Notes: a model not told the origin generated them from the letters alone. A DNA stretch of 64,000 nt from Arthrobacter cupressi (GCF_900099975.1 NZ_FNEI01000017.1:1-64000); one strand, 5' to 3'; shown: positions 51,560 to 61,605, numbered from the stretch's first letter. Translations and numbers: made by a program.

Positions 51560-52630
51560 ATGGGCAACCATAGTGACGGCAGTCCGAAACACTCGGGCAC
51601 CGTAGCTACGGCTGGTCAGAATGAGGTGGAGAAGTTCCAGGATCCTGGACTTCCTCCGCATCGTTTGCGCCTGGCTGACACGGACCCGAAGGCCGCGAAG
51701 CGAGCCGAGCGTCAGGTAGCCATTCTGTTTGGCGTCTCCATTGTCGGTACCTTGATCTTCCTTGGCGCGTACTTCGCCATTGATCTCGGCGACGACTCGA
51801 CGATTGCCACGATCCGCAACCAGAACCTGCTGCTGGGCCTGGGCACTGCCTTTGCGATGCTCGGCATCGGCACCGGTATCGTGCACTGGGCCAAGGCCCT
51901 CATGCCGGACCACGAGGTCTCCGAAGAGCGCCACGGGATCCGCACCGAGGAAGACCGCCAGGCTGCCGTGCGCATCGTGGACGACATCGTCGAAGAGACC
52001 GGCATCAAGCGCCGCCCGCTGATCCGCAACACCCTTCTGGGCGCGGTTGCACTGGCTCCCCTGCCGGCGATCGCCGTGTTCGGCGACCTTGGTCCCCGCC
52101 CCGACGACAAGCTCGCACACACGATGTGGGCCCCGCAGGACGGCAAGCTCAAGCGCCTCACCCGCGACCCCGACGGCACCCCGATCAAGGCATCGGATGT
52201 GACCATCGGCTCGGCGTTCCACGTGATCCCCGAAGGGCTCAACGAACTCCACGAAGGCAAGCTGAACGAGAAGGCCAAGGCCGTCGTCCTGCTCATGCGC
52301 CTCAACCCGGACTCGCTGAAGATCTCCCCCGGCCGCGAAGACTGGAGCTACAACGGCATCGTTGCCTACTCCAAGATCTGCACCCACGTCGGTTGCCCTG
52401 TTGCTCTCTACGAGCAGCAGACGCACCACCTGCTGTGCCCCTGCCACCAGTCGACCTTCGACCTGACCCAGGAATGCAAGGTCATCTTCGGTCCGGCCAG
52501 CCGCCCGCTCCCCCAACTGCCCATCGCAGTTGACGCTGAGGGCTACCTTGTCGCCACGAGCGACTTCAAAGAACCTGTAGGACCGAGTTACTGGGAGCGT
52601 GACGAGCATGAGCGCCTCATCAACAGCTGA
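51560..52630 (+). CDS. qcrA: Cytochrome bc1 complex Rieske iron-sulfur subunit
   Basis: QcrA passes electrons from menaquinol to QcrC. The 356-residue protein has three hydrophobic helices in the first half (ILFGVSIVGTLIFLGAYFAI, NLLLGLGTAFAMLGIGTGIV, LLGAVALAPLPAIAVFG) and the 2Fe-2S site CTHVGCP with CPCHQS. The three-helix form is peculiar to actinobacteria, where it is inserted by Sec and Tat together. ATG at 51560 has GAGG at 7 bases; ATG at 51548 is less likely because its ribosome site is too close. qcrB overlaps its end. Confidence 0.95.
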   Translation: MGNHSDGSPKHSGTVATAGQNEVEKFQDPGLPPHRLRLADTDPKAAKRAERQVAILFGVSIVGTLIFLGAYFAIDLGDDSTIATIRNQNLLLGLGTAFAMLGIGTGIVHWAKALMPDHEVSEERHGIRTEEDRQAAVRIVDDIVEETGIKRRPLIRNTLLGAVALAPLPAIAVFGDLGPRPDDKLAHTMWAPQDGKLKRLTRDPDGTPIKASDVTIGSAFHVIPEGLNELHEGKLNEKAKAVVLLMRLNPDSLKISPGREDWSYNGIVAYSKICTHVGCPVALYEQQTHHLLCPCHQSTFDLTQECKVIFGPASRPLPQLPIAVDAEGYLVATSDFKEPVGPSYWERDEHERLINS

Positions 52631-54272
52631 CGTCCCCTTCGAAGCCAAGACCAAGGTCGGCCGCTTCACGGACTTCGTTGACGAACGCGTCGGCGGATCC
52701 GGAATCCTCCGCGAATTCGGCCGGAAGGTCTTCCCCGACCACTGGTCGTTCATGTTCGGCGAAGTGGCACTGTACTCCTTCGTCATCCTTCTGATGTCGG
52801 GCACCTTCCTGACGTTCTTCTTCGACCCGTCCATGGCGGAAACGCACTACGACGGCTCGTACACTCCGCTGTACAACGTCGAGATGTCCGTGGCCTACAG
52901 CTCCTCGCTGAACATCTCCTTCGATGTCCGGGGCGGCCTGTTCATGCGTCAGGTGCACCACTGGGCCGCTCTGCTCTTCGTGGCCTCGCTCGGCGTGCAC
53001 ATGCTGCGTGTGTTCTTCACCGGCGCCTTCCGCAAGCCCCGTGAAATGAACTGGGTTGTCGGCGGCGTGCTCCTGATCCTGGCCATGGCTGCCGGCTTCA
53101 CCGGCTACTCGCTCCCCGACGACCTGCTCTCCGGCAACGGCCTGCGCATCATCGACGGCGTCATCAAGTCCATCCCGGTCATCGGGACGTACATCTCGTT
53201 CTTCCTGTTCGGCGGCGAATTCCCGGGCACGGCCATCATTGGCCGCCTTTACGTGCTGCACATCCTGCTGGTTCCTGCGCTCATTCTCCTGATGATCGTG
53301 ATCCACCTGTTCATGGTTGTGGTCCACAAGCACACCCAGTACCCGGGCCCGGGCCGCAACGACGGCAACGTGGTCGGCTACCCCCTCGGCCCGGTTTACG
53401 CGGCCAAGGCCGGCGGCTTCTTCTTCATCGTCTTCGGCGTGATCGCCCTGATGGCTGCAGCATTCACCATCAACCCGATCTGGAACTACGGACCGTACGA
53501 TCCCTCCCCGGTGTCGGCCGGTACGCAGCCTGACTGGTACATCGGTTTCGTCGACGGCGCTCTCCGACTGATGCCCGGCGTGGTGAACGACTTCCACTTC
53601 GAGTACGTGATCTTCGGACAGACACTGACCCTGAACGTGCTGCTCCCGGCCCTCGTGCCGGCAGGCATCATCTTCACCGTTCTGTTCACCTACCCGTGGA
53701 TCGAACGCTGGATCACCAAGGACAACCGCGAACACCACGTCCTGGACCGTCCGCGCAACGCTCCGACCCGCACGGCAATCGGCGTCGCCGGCTTCACCTG
53801 GTACTGCGTCATGTGGGCAGCCGCAGGCTCCGACCTCATCGCCACTCACTTCCACGTGTCGCTGAACGATGTGACCTACTGGCTCCGCGCACTGTTCTTT
53901 GTCGGCCCGATCATCGCCTTCATCGTGACCAAGCGCGTGGCTCTCGCCCTGCAGCGCAAGGACCGCGAGATCGCTCTGCACGGCCGCGAGACCGGACGCA
54001 TCGTCCGTCTGCCGCACGGTGAGTTCATCGAGGTCCATGCTCCGCTTGACGACTACAAGCAGTACAAGCTGGTCGGCTTCGAGTCCCCGGCCCCGCTTCC
54101 GGCGCAGCCGAACGAGCACGGTGTGGTGACCCGCAAGGAGAAGCGCCGTGCGGCACTCTCCAAGTGGTTCTTCGAAGACCGCGTCGCCCCGGCAACGCCG
54201 GCTGAAGTGGAAGCCGCCCACGGCCACCACGAAGCCATCGAAGGCAGCGAGCAAAAGAGCCTGAGCCACTAA
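52608..54272 (+). CDS. qcrB: Cytochrome bc1 complex cytochrome b subunit
   Basis: QcrB is the diheme cytochrome b of the bc1 complex and binds menaquinol. The 554-residue protein has eight or nine membrane helices with the heme-ligand His pairs in VHHWAALLFVASLGVHMLRV and LYVLHILLVPALILLMIVIH, the PDW-type quinol motif (TQPDWYIGFVDG) and a long cytosolic C-terminus typical of actinobacteria. ATG at 52608 overlaps qcrA by 23 bases; GTG at 52599 is an alternative. It closes the operon before the terminator at 54288. Confidence 0.95.
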   Translation: MSASSTADVPFEAKTKVGRFTDFVDERVGGSGILREFGRKVFPDHWSFMFGEVALYSFVILLMSGTFLTFFFDPSMAETHYDGSYTPLYNVEMSVAYSSSLNISFDVRGGLFMRQVHHWAALLFVASLGVHMLRVFFTGAFRKPREMNWVVGGVLLILAMAAGFTGYSLPDDLLSGNGLRIIDGVIKSIPVIGTYISFFLFGGEFPGTAIIGRLYVLHILLVPALILLMIVIHLFMVVVHKHTQYPGPGRNDGNVVGYPLGPVYAAKAGGFFFIVFGVIALMAAAFTINPIWNYGPYDPSPVSAGTQPDWYIGFVDGALRLMPGVVNDFHFEYVIFGQTLTLNVLLPALVPAGIIFTVLFTYPWIERWITKDNREHHVLDRPRNAPTRTAIGVAGFTWYCVMWAAAGSDLIATHFHVSLNDVTYWLRALFFVGPIIAFIVTKRVALALQRKDREIALHGRETGRIVRLPHGEFIEVHAPLDDYKQYKLVGFESPAPLPAQPNEHGVVTRKEKRRAALSKWFFEDRVAPATPAEVEAAHGHHEAIEGSEQKSLSH

Positions 54273-54287
54273 TCCCGGCAGGCTAAA

Positions 54288-54336
54288 GAAGAAGGCCCCG
54301 CCCGATCTGCATTGCAGACAGGACGGGGCCTTCTTC
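54288..54336. terminator. Bidirectional terminator between qcrB and the GntR gene
   Basis: A 13-base-pair stem (54288-54300 with 54324-54336) encloses a smaller inner hairpin (TCTGC/GCAGA). Both genes converge here. Confidence 0.8.
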
Positions 54337-54372
54337 GTATCCGGCGCCAGGGCGGGCGGGCCGGCCGCCTCG

Positions 54373-55155
54373 TCAGTAGCCCGTGCGCTGTCCCCTGGTG
54401 GGCCGCACGCCCGGACGCTGCAGGGGCACCCACAGCTTGTACCTGTCGGCGCGGTAGTAGGACACCGAATAGTCGACCATGGCCCTGGCCACGAAGGCGT
54501 GGCGCTGGATCTTGAGCAGGGGTGATCCGACGTCGACGTTGAGCAGGCGTGCGGTCGAGGGCGAGGCGGCCGTGGCCTCGATCATGTCTTCGCCCCACTC
54601 CATCACCAGTCCGTACCGCTCGCTGAGCACGTTGTAGAGCGAGGTGGGGGGTGCTTCGTCGAGGAAGCCAGGGACCCGGTGCGCCGGGATGAAGTTCTCG
54701 TCAACGCTCATGGGTTCGTTGTCCGCGAGCAGGAGACGCCTGAAGCGCACCACCGGGGTCCCCTCATCAAGCTGGAGTTCCCGGGCAAGGAAGGCGCTGG
54801 CTGCGATCTGCTCGAAGCTCAGGACCTTCGCCGCCGGAACCATGCCGCGGCGCTGCATTTCCTCACTGTAGGACGTCAGCTTCACCTGAAGGTCCAGCTT
54901 GGGCTTCCGCACGAAGGTTCCCAGGCCGACGACCCTCTCGATGATCTCCTCGCCCACCAGGGCGTCGATCGCCTGGCGCACCGTCATGCGTGCCAGCCCG
55001 AAGCGTTCCGAAAGGTCCCGTTCCGAGGGCAGGGCCGCACCGGGACGGCACGAGTCCGTGATGAAGGTGCGCAGGATTTCGCGCAACTGGACATAGATCG
55101 GCACGCCGCTGGTGCGGTCGATTTCCCCAATGATTTTTGAAGCGTCAACGGACAC
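54373..55155 (-). CDS. GntR family regulator with UTRA domain (DasR/HutC-like)
   Basis: A 260-residue GntR regulator of the HutC subfamily. The N-terminal winged helix spans about residues 20-85 (VQLREILRTFITDSC, LPSERDLSERFGLARMTVRQAI, GLGTFVRKPKL) and the UTRA ligand domain follows (LTSYSEEMQRRGM, VVRFRRLLLADNEPMSVDE, YYRADRYKLWVPLQRP). The overall pattern is close to DasR, which binds amino sugar phosphates and controls PTS genes in Streptomyces. The start is uncertain: GTG at 55155 gives a normal N-terminus but lacks a good ribosome site; ATG at 55230 is the longest option. It is divergent from HPr. Confidence 0.85.
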   Translation of the reverse strand: MSVDASKIIGEIDRTSGVPIYVQLREILRTFITDSCRPGAALPSERDLSERFGLARMTVRQAIDALVGEEIIERVVGLGTFVRKPKLDLQVKLTSYSEEMQRRGMVPAAKVLSFEQIAASAFLARELQLDEGTPVVRFRRLLLADNEPMSVDENFIPAHRVPGFLDEAPPTSLYNVLSERYGLVMEWGEDMIEATAASPSTARLLNVDVGSPLLKIQRHAFVARAMVDYSVSYYRADRYKLWVPLQRPGVRPTRGQRTGY

Positions 55156-55315
55156 GGCAGACCACGGGTCCAAAGGCGGGCAATTCCATAGGACAAGCGT
55201 AGGCGAATCCCGCTTGGCTGCGCTCCGCACGGACGTGGAACAGACGCCGCTGCGTTAGGCTTTTAAGGATCATTTTCACCGGGCGGTCCTGTTCCGCCAG
55301 AGCAAAGGAGCCGGT

Positions 55316-55609
55316 TTGCCGGAGCACAAAGCCACTGTCGCCGCGGAGATCGGCCTTCACGCACGCGCAGCGGCCGTATTTGTCAGGGCTGTCACGGCCA
55401 CCGGACTCCCGGTGACGATCCGCAAGCCGGGACATTCCGCCGTCGACGCCCGCTCGCTCCTGGAGGTCATGACGGAGGATTTCGCACACGGCTGCGAAGT
55501 GGTCCTCAACGTCACTGCGGACGCCCTGCCGGCCGGGAAGTCGCCCGCCGAGGTGGATGAGGCCTTGGCCGGGCTTGCGGCGCTCCTGGAGGCTCCTGAA
55601 GCCCGCTGA
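55316..55609 (+). CDS. ptsH: PTS phosphocarrier protein HPr
   Basis: HPr carries phosphate from enzyme I to sugar-specific enzymes II. The 97-residue protein has the active-site loop GLHARAA with His15 and the regulatory-type region DARSLLEVM with Ser47, and the fold order of the family. TTG at 55316 is the start, with AAAGGAG at a good distance. Enzyme I is not in the window. The divergent DasR-like gene suggests a link between amino sugar sensing and PTS expression. Confidence 0.93.
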   Translation: MPEHKATVAAEIGLHARAAAVFVRAVTATGLPVTIRKPGHSAVDARSLLEVMTEDFAHGCEVVLNVTADALPAGKSPAEVDEALAGLAALLEAPEAR

Positions 55610-55680
55610 GCGGGCACTTCCCTTCCACCCCGGCTCCGGTCCGGCGGCCACGGCTCGAAGAACTGCAAACTGGTTAAACA

Positions 55681-55721
55681 ACGACGGCGGGCCCCACCAT
55701 CAAGGTGGGGCCCGCCGTCGT
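55681..55721. terminator. Bidirectional terminator between HPr and ctaF
   Basis: An 18-base-pair perfect stem (55681-55698 with 55704-55721) with loop ATCAA lies between convergent genes, 10 bases from the ctaF stop. Confidence 0.85.
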
Positions 55722-55731
55722 ATGTGTGCTG

Positions 55732-56133
55732 CTAGTGGGCGTGGTCGCCGCGGCTGTATTCGAAGACCCAGCCGACCAGGGCCACGAGAGCCAGGCCAGC
55801 GGCTACGAACACGATCCAGAAACCGACCGCGAGGCCGAGGAAACCACCGGCGCAGGCGAGGCCGAGGACCAGCGGCCACCAGCTCCACGGGCTGAAGTGG
55901 CCCTGCTCGCCGGCACCCTCGTGGATCTCGGCATCGGGACGGTCCTCAGGACGCAGGCCGACGCGCTTACCGGTGAAGCCAAGGTACGCGCCGATCATGC
56001 CGGCAAGGCCACCGACCAGGAGGATGCCCAGGATGCCGACCCATTCGGACCAGTGGGTCAGGAAGCCGTAGGCAAGCGAGACCGGGACGAAGAAGAAGAC
56101 TCCGGCTCCGAAGAGCCACGATTCGATTTTCAC
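55732..56133 (-). CDS. ctaF: Cytochrome c oxidase subunit 4
   Basis: CtaF is the actinobacterial subunit IV of the aa3 oxidase. The 133-residue protein has four membrane helices: [61 protein letters not shown] and [21 protein letters not shown] at 56133 overlaps the ctaD stop by 4 bases, so it is translated with it. It ends the ctaC-ctaD-ctaF operon. Confidence 0.93.
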   Translation of the reverse strand: MKIESWLFGAGVFFFVPVSLAYGFLTHWSEWVGILGILLVGGLAGMIGAYLGFTGKRVGLRPEDRPDAEIHEGAGEQGHFSPWSWWPLVLGLACAGGFLGLAVGFWIVFVAAGLALVALVGWVFEYSRGDHAH

Positions 56134-57851
56134 TTGCGGATGTCCTTCTGATCAGCGTTGCCCAGCAGGTCTGCAGCGGGCTCCGGGGACTGGACGGTGT
56201 GGGCCTGGGACAGCTCGGGGTGGTGCAGGTCGAGTGCCGGCCGCTCCGAGCGGATGCGCGGGAGCGAAGTGAAGTTGTGGCGCGGCGGCGGGCAGGAAGT
56301 CGCCCACTCGAGCGAGGCACCGAAGCCCCACGGGTCGTCCACTTCAACCTTCTTGTTGCTGCGCCAGGTGATGTACACGTTCCAGAAGAACGGCAGCAGG
56401 GAGGCACCCAGGACGAACGAGGAGATCGTGGAGAACTGGTTCATCCAGGTGAAGTTGTCTTCCACCAGGTAGTCGGCGTAACGGCGGGGCATGCCCTCGA
56501 CGCCGAGCCAGTGCTGGATCAGGAAGGTGCCGTGGAAGCCGAGGAACAGGAGCCAGAAGTGGATCTTGCCGAGGCGCTCGTTGAGCATCTTGCCGGTCCA
56601 CTTGGGCCACCAGAAGTAGAAGCCTGCGAACATCGCGAACACCACGGTGCCGAACACCACGTAGTGGAAGTGCGCCACCACGAAGTAGGAGTCCGAGACG
56701 TGGAAGTCCAGCGGCGGGGAGGACAGGATGATGCCGGTCAGGCCGCCGAAGAGGAAGGTCACCAGGAAGCCGATGCTCCAGAGCATGGGGGTTTCAAAGG
56801 TGATGGAACCCTGCCAGAGGGTACCGATCCAGTTGAAGAACTTCACGCCGGTGGGAACCGCGATCAGCATGGTCATGAAGGCGAAGAACGGCAGCAGGAC
56901 CGAGCCGGTGACGTACATGTGGTGTGCCCACACGGTCACGGACAGGGCGGCAATGGCGATGGTCGCGTAGACCAGGCCCTTGTAGCCGAAGATCGGCTTG
57001 CGGCTGAAGACCGGGAAGATCTCGGAGACGATGCCGAAGAACGGCAGGGCGATGATGTACACCTCGGGGTGGCCGAAGAACCAGAACAGGTGCTGCCAGA
57101 GGACGGCACCGCCGTTTTCGGGATCAAAGATGTGTGCGCCGAACCGGCGGTCGGCACCAAGGGCGAACAGGGCTGCTGCCAGCGGCGGGAACGCCATCAG
57201 GACCAGGATGGCCGTGACGAGGGTGTTCCAGGTGAAGATCGGCATGCGCCACATGGTCATGCCCGGGGCACGCATGCAGATGATCGTGGTGATGAAGTTG
57301 ACCGCACCGAGGATGGTGCCGAAACCGGACAGGGCCAGGCCGAAGACCCAGAGGTCACCGCCGACGCCGGGGCTGAACGTCGTGTTCGACAGCGGCGCGT
57401 ACGCGAACCAACCGAACGACGCGGCGCCCTGCGGGGTGATGAAACCGGACACGGCGATGGTGGAGCCGAACAGGAAGAACCAGAAGGCCAGGGCGTTCAG
57501 TCGCGGGAAGGCGACGTCGGGCGCACCGATCTGGAGCGGCATGATGACGTTCGCGAAGCCGGCGAAAAGCGGCGTGGCGAACATCAGGAGCATCACCGTG
57601 CCGTGCATGGTGAAGAGCTGGTTGTACTGCTCCTTGGTCTGCAGGATCTGCATGCCCGGTTCGAAAAGCTCAGCGCGGATGAGCAGCGCCATGACGCCGC
57701 CGAGGCAGAAGAACACGAAGGAGGCGATCAGGTACATGTACCCGATGGTCTTGTGGTCCGTGGAGGTGATCCAGTTGACGACGATGCGTCCCTTGGATTT
57801 CGGAACGACGGGAGACTCGAGGACTCCGGCGGGTTGGGTGTAAGTAGACAC
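56130..57851 (-). CDS. ctaD: Cytochrome c oxidase subunit I
   Basis: CtaD binds heme a and the heme a3-CuB centre that reduces oxygen. The 573-residue protein starts [16 protein letters not shown], has about twelve helices, [15 protein letters not shown] with the heme a His, [17 protein letters not shown] with the His-Tyr crosslink, and [12 protein letters not shown] with the two CuB His. The proton-channel residues of the D and K type appear present but were not checked one by one. It starts 10 bases after the ctaC stop. Confidence 0.95.
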   Translation of the reverse strand: MSTYTQPAGVLESPVVPKSKGRIVVNWITSTDHKTIGYMYLIASFVFFCLGGVMALLIRAELFEPGMQILQTKEQYNQLFTMHGTVMLLMFATPLFAGFANVIMPLQIGAPDVAFPRLNALAFWFFLFGSTIAVSGFITPQGAASFGWFAYAPLSNTTFSPGVGGDLWVFGLALSGFGTILGAVNFITTIICMRAPGMTMWRMPIFTWNTLVTAILVLMAFPPLAAALFALGADRRFGAHIFDPENGGAVLWQHLFWFFGHPEVYIIALPFFGIVSEIFPVFSRKPIFGYKGLVYATIAIAALSVTVWAHHMYVTGSVLLPFFAFMTMLIAVPTGVKFFNWIGTLWQGSITFETPMLWSIGFLVTFLFGGLTGIILSSPPLDFHVSDSYFVVAHFHYVVFGTVVFAMFAGFYFWWPKWTGKMLNERLGKIHFWLLFLGFHGTFLIQHWLGVEGMPRRYADYLVEDNFTWMNQFSTISSFVLGASLLPFFWNVYITWRSNKKVEVDDPWGFGASLEWATSCPPPRHNFTSLPRIRSERPALDLHHPELSQAHTVQSPEPAADLLGNADQKDIRK

Positions 57852-57861
57852 GTCGCTTCCC

Positions 57862-58734
57862 TTACTTAATTTCGTTCAGGCTCGGGTTGCGGTCGTACTT
57901 CTCGTCGAGAAGGCCCGTGTTGCCCGCCTGGCGCAGTTCCTCCATGTGGGCCTGGAATTCGGCCTCGGAGACAACCTTGACGCGGAAAAGCATCTCGGAG
58001 TGGTATTCACCGCAGAGTTCGGCGCACTTGCCGTCGTAGGTGCCCTCCTTGGTGGGGGTCAGCCTGATGTAGTTGGTCTTGCCCGGGATCATGTCGCGCT
58101 TCTGCAGGAAGGCGGGAACCCAGAAGGAGTGGATGACGTCGCGGGAGTTCAGTTCCAGATCGACGGACTTGCCCACCGGCAGGTACAGGGTAGGCAGCTT
58201 GTCCTTGTCGATGGTGTTGCCCGTCAGGTGTGCCTGGACGCCGGCTTCGTGCAGGTCTTCACTGACCACGGAGCCCTTCTTGTAGTTGAAGTCCCAGGCC
58301 CACTGCTTGCCGCGGACGTCGACGACGACGTCTGCCGGCTTGGAGCGGTCATCGATGGCCTGCTGGTCGCGGTCGGTGAAGTAGAAGAACACCAGCACCA
58401 TGAACAGCGGGATCGTCAGGTAGAAGACCTCCAGCGGGAGGTTGTAGCTGAGCTGACGCGGGAACCCGACGGTGCCCTTGCGGCGGCGGTAGGCAATGAT
58501 GCACCAGACCAGAAGGCCCCAGGTGATGATGCCGACCGCGAGGGCCGCGATCCATGAGTTGACCCAGAGGTCCATGATGCGGTCGGTGTGGTTGGTGGTG
58601 CCCCGTTCAGTGGGGAGCCAACCCTTCTCAACCTCTGACGAACATCCGGTCAAAACCAACGCGCCGGCTAGTGCCAAGCCAGTGATCGTAGTGATCTTTG
58701 CGCGTCGGCTGCCGGTTCGGTTCTGCGAACTCAC
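57862..58734 (-). CDS. ctaC: Cytochrome c oxidase subunit II
   Basis: CtaC carries the CuA centre that receives electrons. The 290-residue protein is a lipoprotein: the signal [14 protein letters not shown] has the lipobox LTGC. Two membrane helices ([38 protein letters not shown]) precede the cupredoxin domain with [12 protein letters not shown], the CuA ligands. GTG at 58734 ([11 protein letters not shown]) follows GGAAGGG. It is first in the operon, with ctaD and ctaF after it. Confidence 0.95.
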   Translation of the reverse strand: MSSQNRTGSRRAKITTITGLALAGALVLTGCSSEVEKGWLPTERGTTNHTDRIMDLWVNSWIAALAVGIITWGLLVWCIIAYRRRKGTVGFPRQLSYNLPLEVFYLTIPLFMVLVFFYFTDRDQQAIDDRSKPADVVVDVRGKQWAWDFNYKKGSVVSEDLHEAGVQAHLTGNTIDKDKLPTLYLPVGKSVDLELNSRDVIHSFWVPAFLQKRDMIPGKTNYIRLTPTKEGTYDGKCAELCGEYHSEMLFRVKVVSEAEFQAHMEELRQAGNTGLLDEKYDRNPSLNEIK

Positions 58735-58917
58735 AGACGGCCCTTCCTCTTGTTGCTGCAGCCCGGCAGGCCAAAGGCGCGCCGGGCACACTAAAGTTTT
58801 ACTACCCGATGTAGAGCTTACCGCTATGCAGGGGTTTTCGCTGACACGCCGCGGCAGTGCGTCGGAACAGCAGCGAAGCTGTCCGCCGCACTGGCCGCGG
58901 CGTGCCAGGTGTCCCGC

Positions 58918-59295
58918 TTAGTGGAACGAGTCGCCGCAGGCGCAGGAGCCGCCCGCGTTCGGGTTGTCGATCGTGAACCCCTGCTTCGAAATGGTGTCTT
59001 CGAAGTCAATGCTGGCGCCATCCAGGTACGGCACGCTCATCTTGTCCACGACGACTTCAACGCCGTCGTAGTCGCGGACGGCATCGCCGTCGAGCAGGCG
59101 CTCGTCGAAGTAGAGCTGGTAGATCAGGCCGGAGCAGCCGCCGGGCTGCACGGCGACGCGCAGGCGCAGGTCGGTGCGGCCCTCCTGCTCGAGGAGGCTC
59201 CGGACCTTGCCGGCAGCGACATCGGTGAGATTCACGCCGTGCACAGGAAGTTCCCCGCTGGTGGCGGTGGTGTTTTCGTTTGTTGCGGTGCTCAT
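58918..59295 (-). CDS. erpA: Iron-sulfur cluster insertion/assembly protein (ErpA/HesB family)
   Basis: A 125-residue A-type carrier that delivers iron-sulfur clusters. The three conserved Cys are visible in PGGCSGL and CACGDSF near the end, with DYDGVEVVVDKMSVPYLDGA between. It starts MSTATNENTTATSGE, a 20-residue extension typical of actinobacteria. It lies upstream of ctaC on the same strand and may support cluster supply to the Rieske protein, as inference. Confidence 0.92.
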   Translation of the reverse strand: MSTATNENTTATSGELPVHGVNLTDVAAGKVRSLLEQEGRTDLRLRVAVQPGGCSGLIYQLYFDERLLDGDAVRDYDGVEVVVDKMSVPYLDGASIDFEDTISKQGFTIDNPNAGGSCACGDSFH

Positions 59296-59450
59296 TGGCC
59301 TACCTAACTATGACGCTCGCGGCATGCGGCGTTCTCGCGCCGCAATGCCCTTACCCACTTGCTTTCGGGTTACAGCTCAATGCTACGTCGCACGGACGCA
59401 TAGCTATAACTCCAACCGTAACCAGCGGGCGGCTTCGCTTGTTCCCGGCG

Positions 59451-60881
59451 CTACGCCAAGCCCGAAGCATCCAGCTGCGCGAGCATGAGCGCTTCGGCCA
59501 GCACGGCCCGCCGGAGATCCTCGATGTGGAGCGACTCGTTGGCGCTGTGGGCACGGGAATCGGGATCTTCAACGCCCGTGACCAGGATCTGCACCTCGGG
59601 GTACGCCTCCGTCAGATCGGCGATGAAAGGGATGGAACCGCCGATCCCCATCTCCACGGCAGGGACGCCCCAGGCCTCCCCCAGCGCCCACAGGGCAATC
59701 CGCGCGGCCGGTGAGGCGGTGTCCGTGGCGAAGGCGTTGCCGCGCTCCCCCGGCGTGAAGGTCAGCCGGGCCCCGAACGGAACATTGTCCGAGAGATGCT
59801 TTTCGACCGCTGCCATGGCGGCATCGGGGTCCTGGCCCGGGGCCAGGCGCAGGCTGAATTTCGCGCGCGCCGCAGGCAGCAGGGTGTTGGACGCGACGTC
59901 GACGGCGGGAGCGTCGATACCGATGATCGAGAGCGCCGGTTTGGTCCAGAGACGGGAGGCGATGGTTCCGGTGCCCGCCAGGCGGACGCCGTCGAGCACG
60001 GAGGCATCGGCACGGAACTGGGCCTCGTCAAGATCCACCGCCGCTTCGTCCTTGGCGAGCAGCCCCGGGACCGCCACGTTGCCGGCGTCGTCATGCAGGG
60101 TGGCAATCAGCCGGGCCAGGACAGTGGGAGCGTCCAGCACGGCACCGCCGAACATCCCCGAGTGCACGGCGTGCCCCAGGACACGGACTTCGAAAGTGCC
60201 GTCGACCAGGCCGCGCAGGCTGGTGGTCAAGGCGGGGACGCCGACCTTCCAGTTGCTGGAATCGGCCACCACGATCACGTCGGCACGCAGCAATTCCCGG
60301 TGGGTCTCCAGGAAAGTGCGGAACGTCGGCGAGCCTGCCTCCTCTTCGCCTTCGAAAAAGAGCGTGACGCCCAGCCCGAACCGGTCACCGAGCACTTCAC
60401 TGACAGCCGAGAACGCCGCAAGGTGGGCCATGATCCCTGCTTTGTCGTCCGCGGCACCGCGGCCGTAGAGACGGCCGTCGCGCTCCTCGGCAACGAACGG
60501 TTCGGACTCCCACAGAGCGCGGTCCCCCGGAGGCTGGACGTCATGGTGCGCATAGAGCAGGATGGTTGCCTTGCCGGGAGCCGCCGGACGGCTGGCGACG
60601 ACGGCGGGCCCGCCCGCGCTGCCGTCCTCCTTGTTGCAGCGCAGGATCTGCACGTCGCTGAAGCCCGATTCGCGGACCAGCCCGGCGACGGCTTCCGCGC
60701 TGCGGTCGAGCTCTGCGGGGTCGAAACTGCTCCAGGCGATACCGGGCACGGCAACAAGGTCCTTAAGCCGCGCAAGGGTCACGTCGAAGGAGGCATCGAC
60801 GGCGGCCTTCAGGGCGGCGGCGTCAACGGCGCCGGGGGTCCCGGACTGGTTCTGCGGGGTCTCCGCGTGGGTGGAAGTCAT
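59451..60881 (-). CDS. M20 family dipeptidase
   Basis: A 476-residue cytosolic zinc dipeptidase or carboxypeptidase. Visible are LLYAHHDVQPPGD (first metal His and Asp), GRGAADDKAGIMAHL, FEGEEEAGSP with the catalytic Glu pair, and the lid domain in the middle. The last His region is near EMGIGGSIPFI. ATG at 60881 has TAGTGT 7 bases upstream; TTG at 60887 is the alternative. It is divergent from the DUF3043 gene. Confidence 0.92.
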   Translation of the reverse strand: MTSTHAETPQNQSGTPGAVDAAALKAAVDASFDVTLARLKDLVAVPGIAWSSFDPAELDRSAEAVAGLVRESGFSDVQILRCNKEDGSAGGPAVVASRPAAPGKATILLYAHHDVQPPGDRALWESEPFVAEERDGRLYGRGAADDKAGIMAHLAAFSAVSEVLGDRFGLGVTLFFEGEEEAGSPTFRTFLETHRELLRADVIVVADSSNWKVGVPALTTSLRGLVDGTFEVRVLGHAVHSGMFGGAVLDAPTVLARLIATLHDDAGNVAVPGLLAKDEAAVDLDEAQFRADASVLDGVRLAGTGTIASRLWTKPALSIIGIDAPAVDVASNTLLPAARAKFSLRLAPGQDPDAAMAAVEKHLSDNVPFGARLTFTPGERGNAFATDTASPAARIALWALGEAWGVPAVEMGIGGSIPFIADLTEAYPEVQILVTGVEDPDSRAHSANESLHIEDLRRAVLAEALMLAQLDASGLA

Positions 60882-60888
60882 GGCCAAA

Positions 60889-60894
60889 ACACTA
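60889..60894 (-). promoter_or_regulatory. -10 element, predicted leaderless start of the M20 dipeptidase
   Basis: On the minus strand TAGTGT ends 7 bases before ATG at 60881. Confidence 0.4.
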
Positions 60895-60975
60895 CCGCCG
60901 AGTACAGGCCGCCGGAACCGGCCATTGCGCGCGGGCGGTGCCGGCCCAGTGTCGCCCGGGTCACGCCGCGGCGGG

Positions 60976-60981
60976 TATTCT
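60976..60981 (+). promoter_or_regulatory. -10 element, predicted leaderless start of the DUF3043 gene
   Basis: TATTCT ends 6 bases before GTG at 60988. Confidence 0.45.
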
Positions 60982-60987
60982 GTATTG

Positions 60988-61578
60988 GTGTTTGGACGTA
61001 AAAAGGAAGAGCCCAGCGCTCAGGACTCAATAGACCAGCTTGCCGCCGACGCGGCGAAGGGCCCGGGCAAGGGTGCGCCCACACCCAAGCGCAAGGACCA
61101 GGAAGCGGCGCGCAAGCGGCCCCTGGTTCCCACCGACCGGAAGGCCTCGAAGGAGGCCGAACGGATTGCCATCCAGGACCAGCGCCAAAAAATGCGCCAG
61201 GCCCTGGACACCGGCGACGAGAAATACCTGCCGCTGCGCGACAAGGGCCCCCAGAAGCGCTTCGCCCGGGACTTCGTGGACGCCCGCTTCAACCTGGGCG
61301 AGTACCTGATGTTCGGCGCCCTCTTGTTCGTGGTGGTTTCCTTCGTGATCCCGCAGTCCAGCGATGCCCTGACCTATGTCCTGATCGGTTTCTGGGTCAT
61401 GTTCCTCGCGGTGTTCGTGGACGTCTTCATTCTTTCCCGCAAGTTGCGCAAGGCGTTGACGCAAAAGTTCGGCGAAGTGGAGCGCGGTACCGTCTGGTAC
61501 GGAAGCATGCGCTCCCTCCAGTTCCGCAAACTGCGCCTGCCAAAGCCGCTGGTGAACCGCGGCGAATACCCTTCATAG
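60988..61578 (+). CDS. DUF3043 family membrane protein
   Basis: A 196-residue protein of the actinobacterial DUF3043 family, function unknown. The N-terminal 100 residues are charged (GRKKEEPSAQ, RKASKEAERIAIQDQRQKMR, YLPLRDKGPQKRFARDFVDAR), followed by two membrane helices (LMFGALLFVVVSFVIP, YVLIGFWVMFLAVFVDVFIL) and a basic end. GTG at 60988 is the start, with TATTCT 6 bases upstream. It lies alone and is convergent with pyrD. Confidence 0.87.
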   Translation: MFGRKKEEPSAQDSIDQLAADAAKGPGKGAPTPKRKDQEAARKRPLVPTDRKASKEAERIAIQDQRQKMRQALDTGDEKYLPLRDKGPQKRFARDFVDARFNLGEYLMFGALLFVVVSFVIPQSSDALTYVLIGFWVMFLAVFVDVFILSRKLRKALTQKFGEVERGTVWYGSMRSLQFRKLRLPKPLVNRGEYPS

Positions 61579-61605
61579 GCCCGTACAGGCCTCCAAAGAG
61601 CCGAA

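Noticed and set aside
52620..54269. Long open frame antisense to qcrB, and a similar one antisense to ctaD (56199-57869)
   Set aside because: Their products are charged, low-complexity sequences mirroring the codon bias of the real genes; the + strand qcrB and - strand ctaD proteins are unmistakable.
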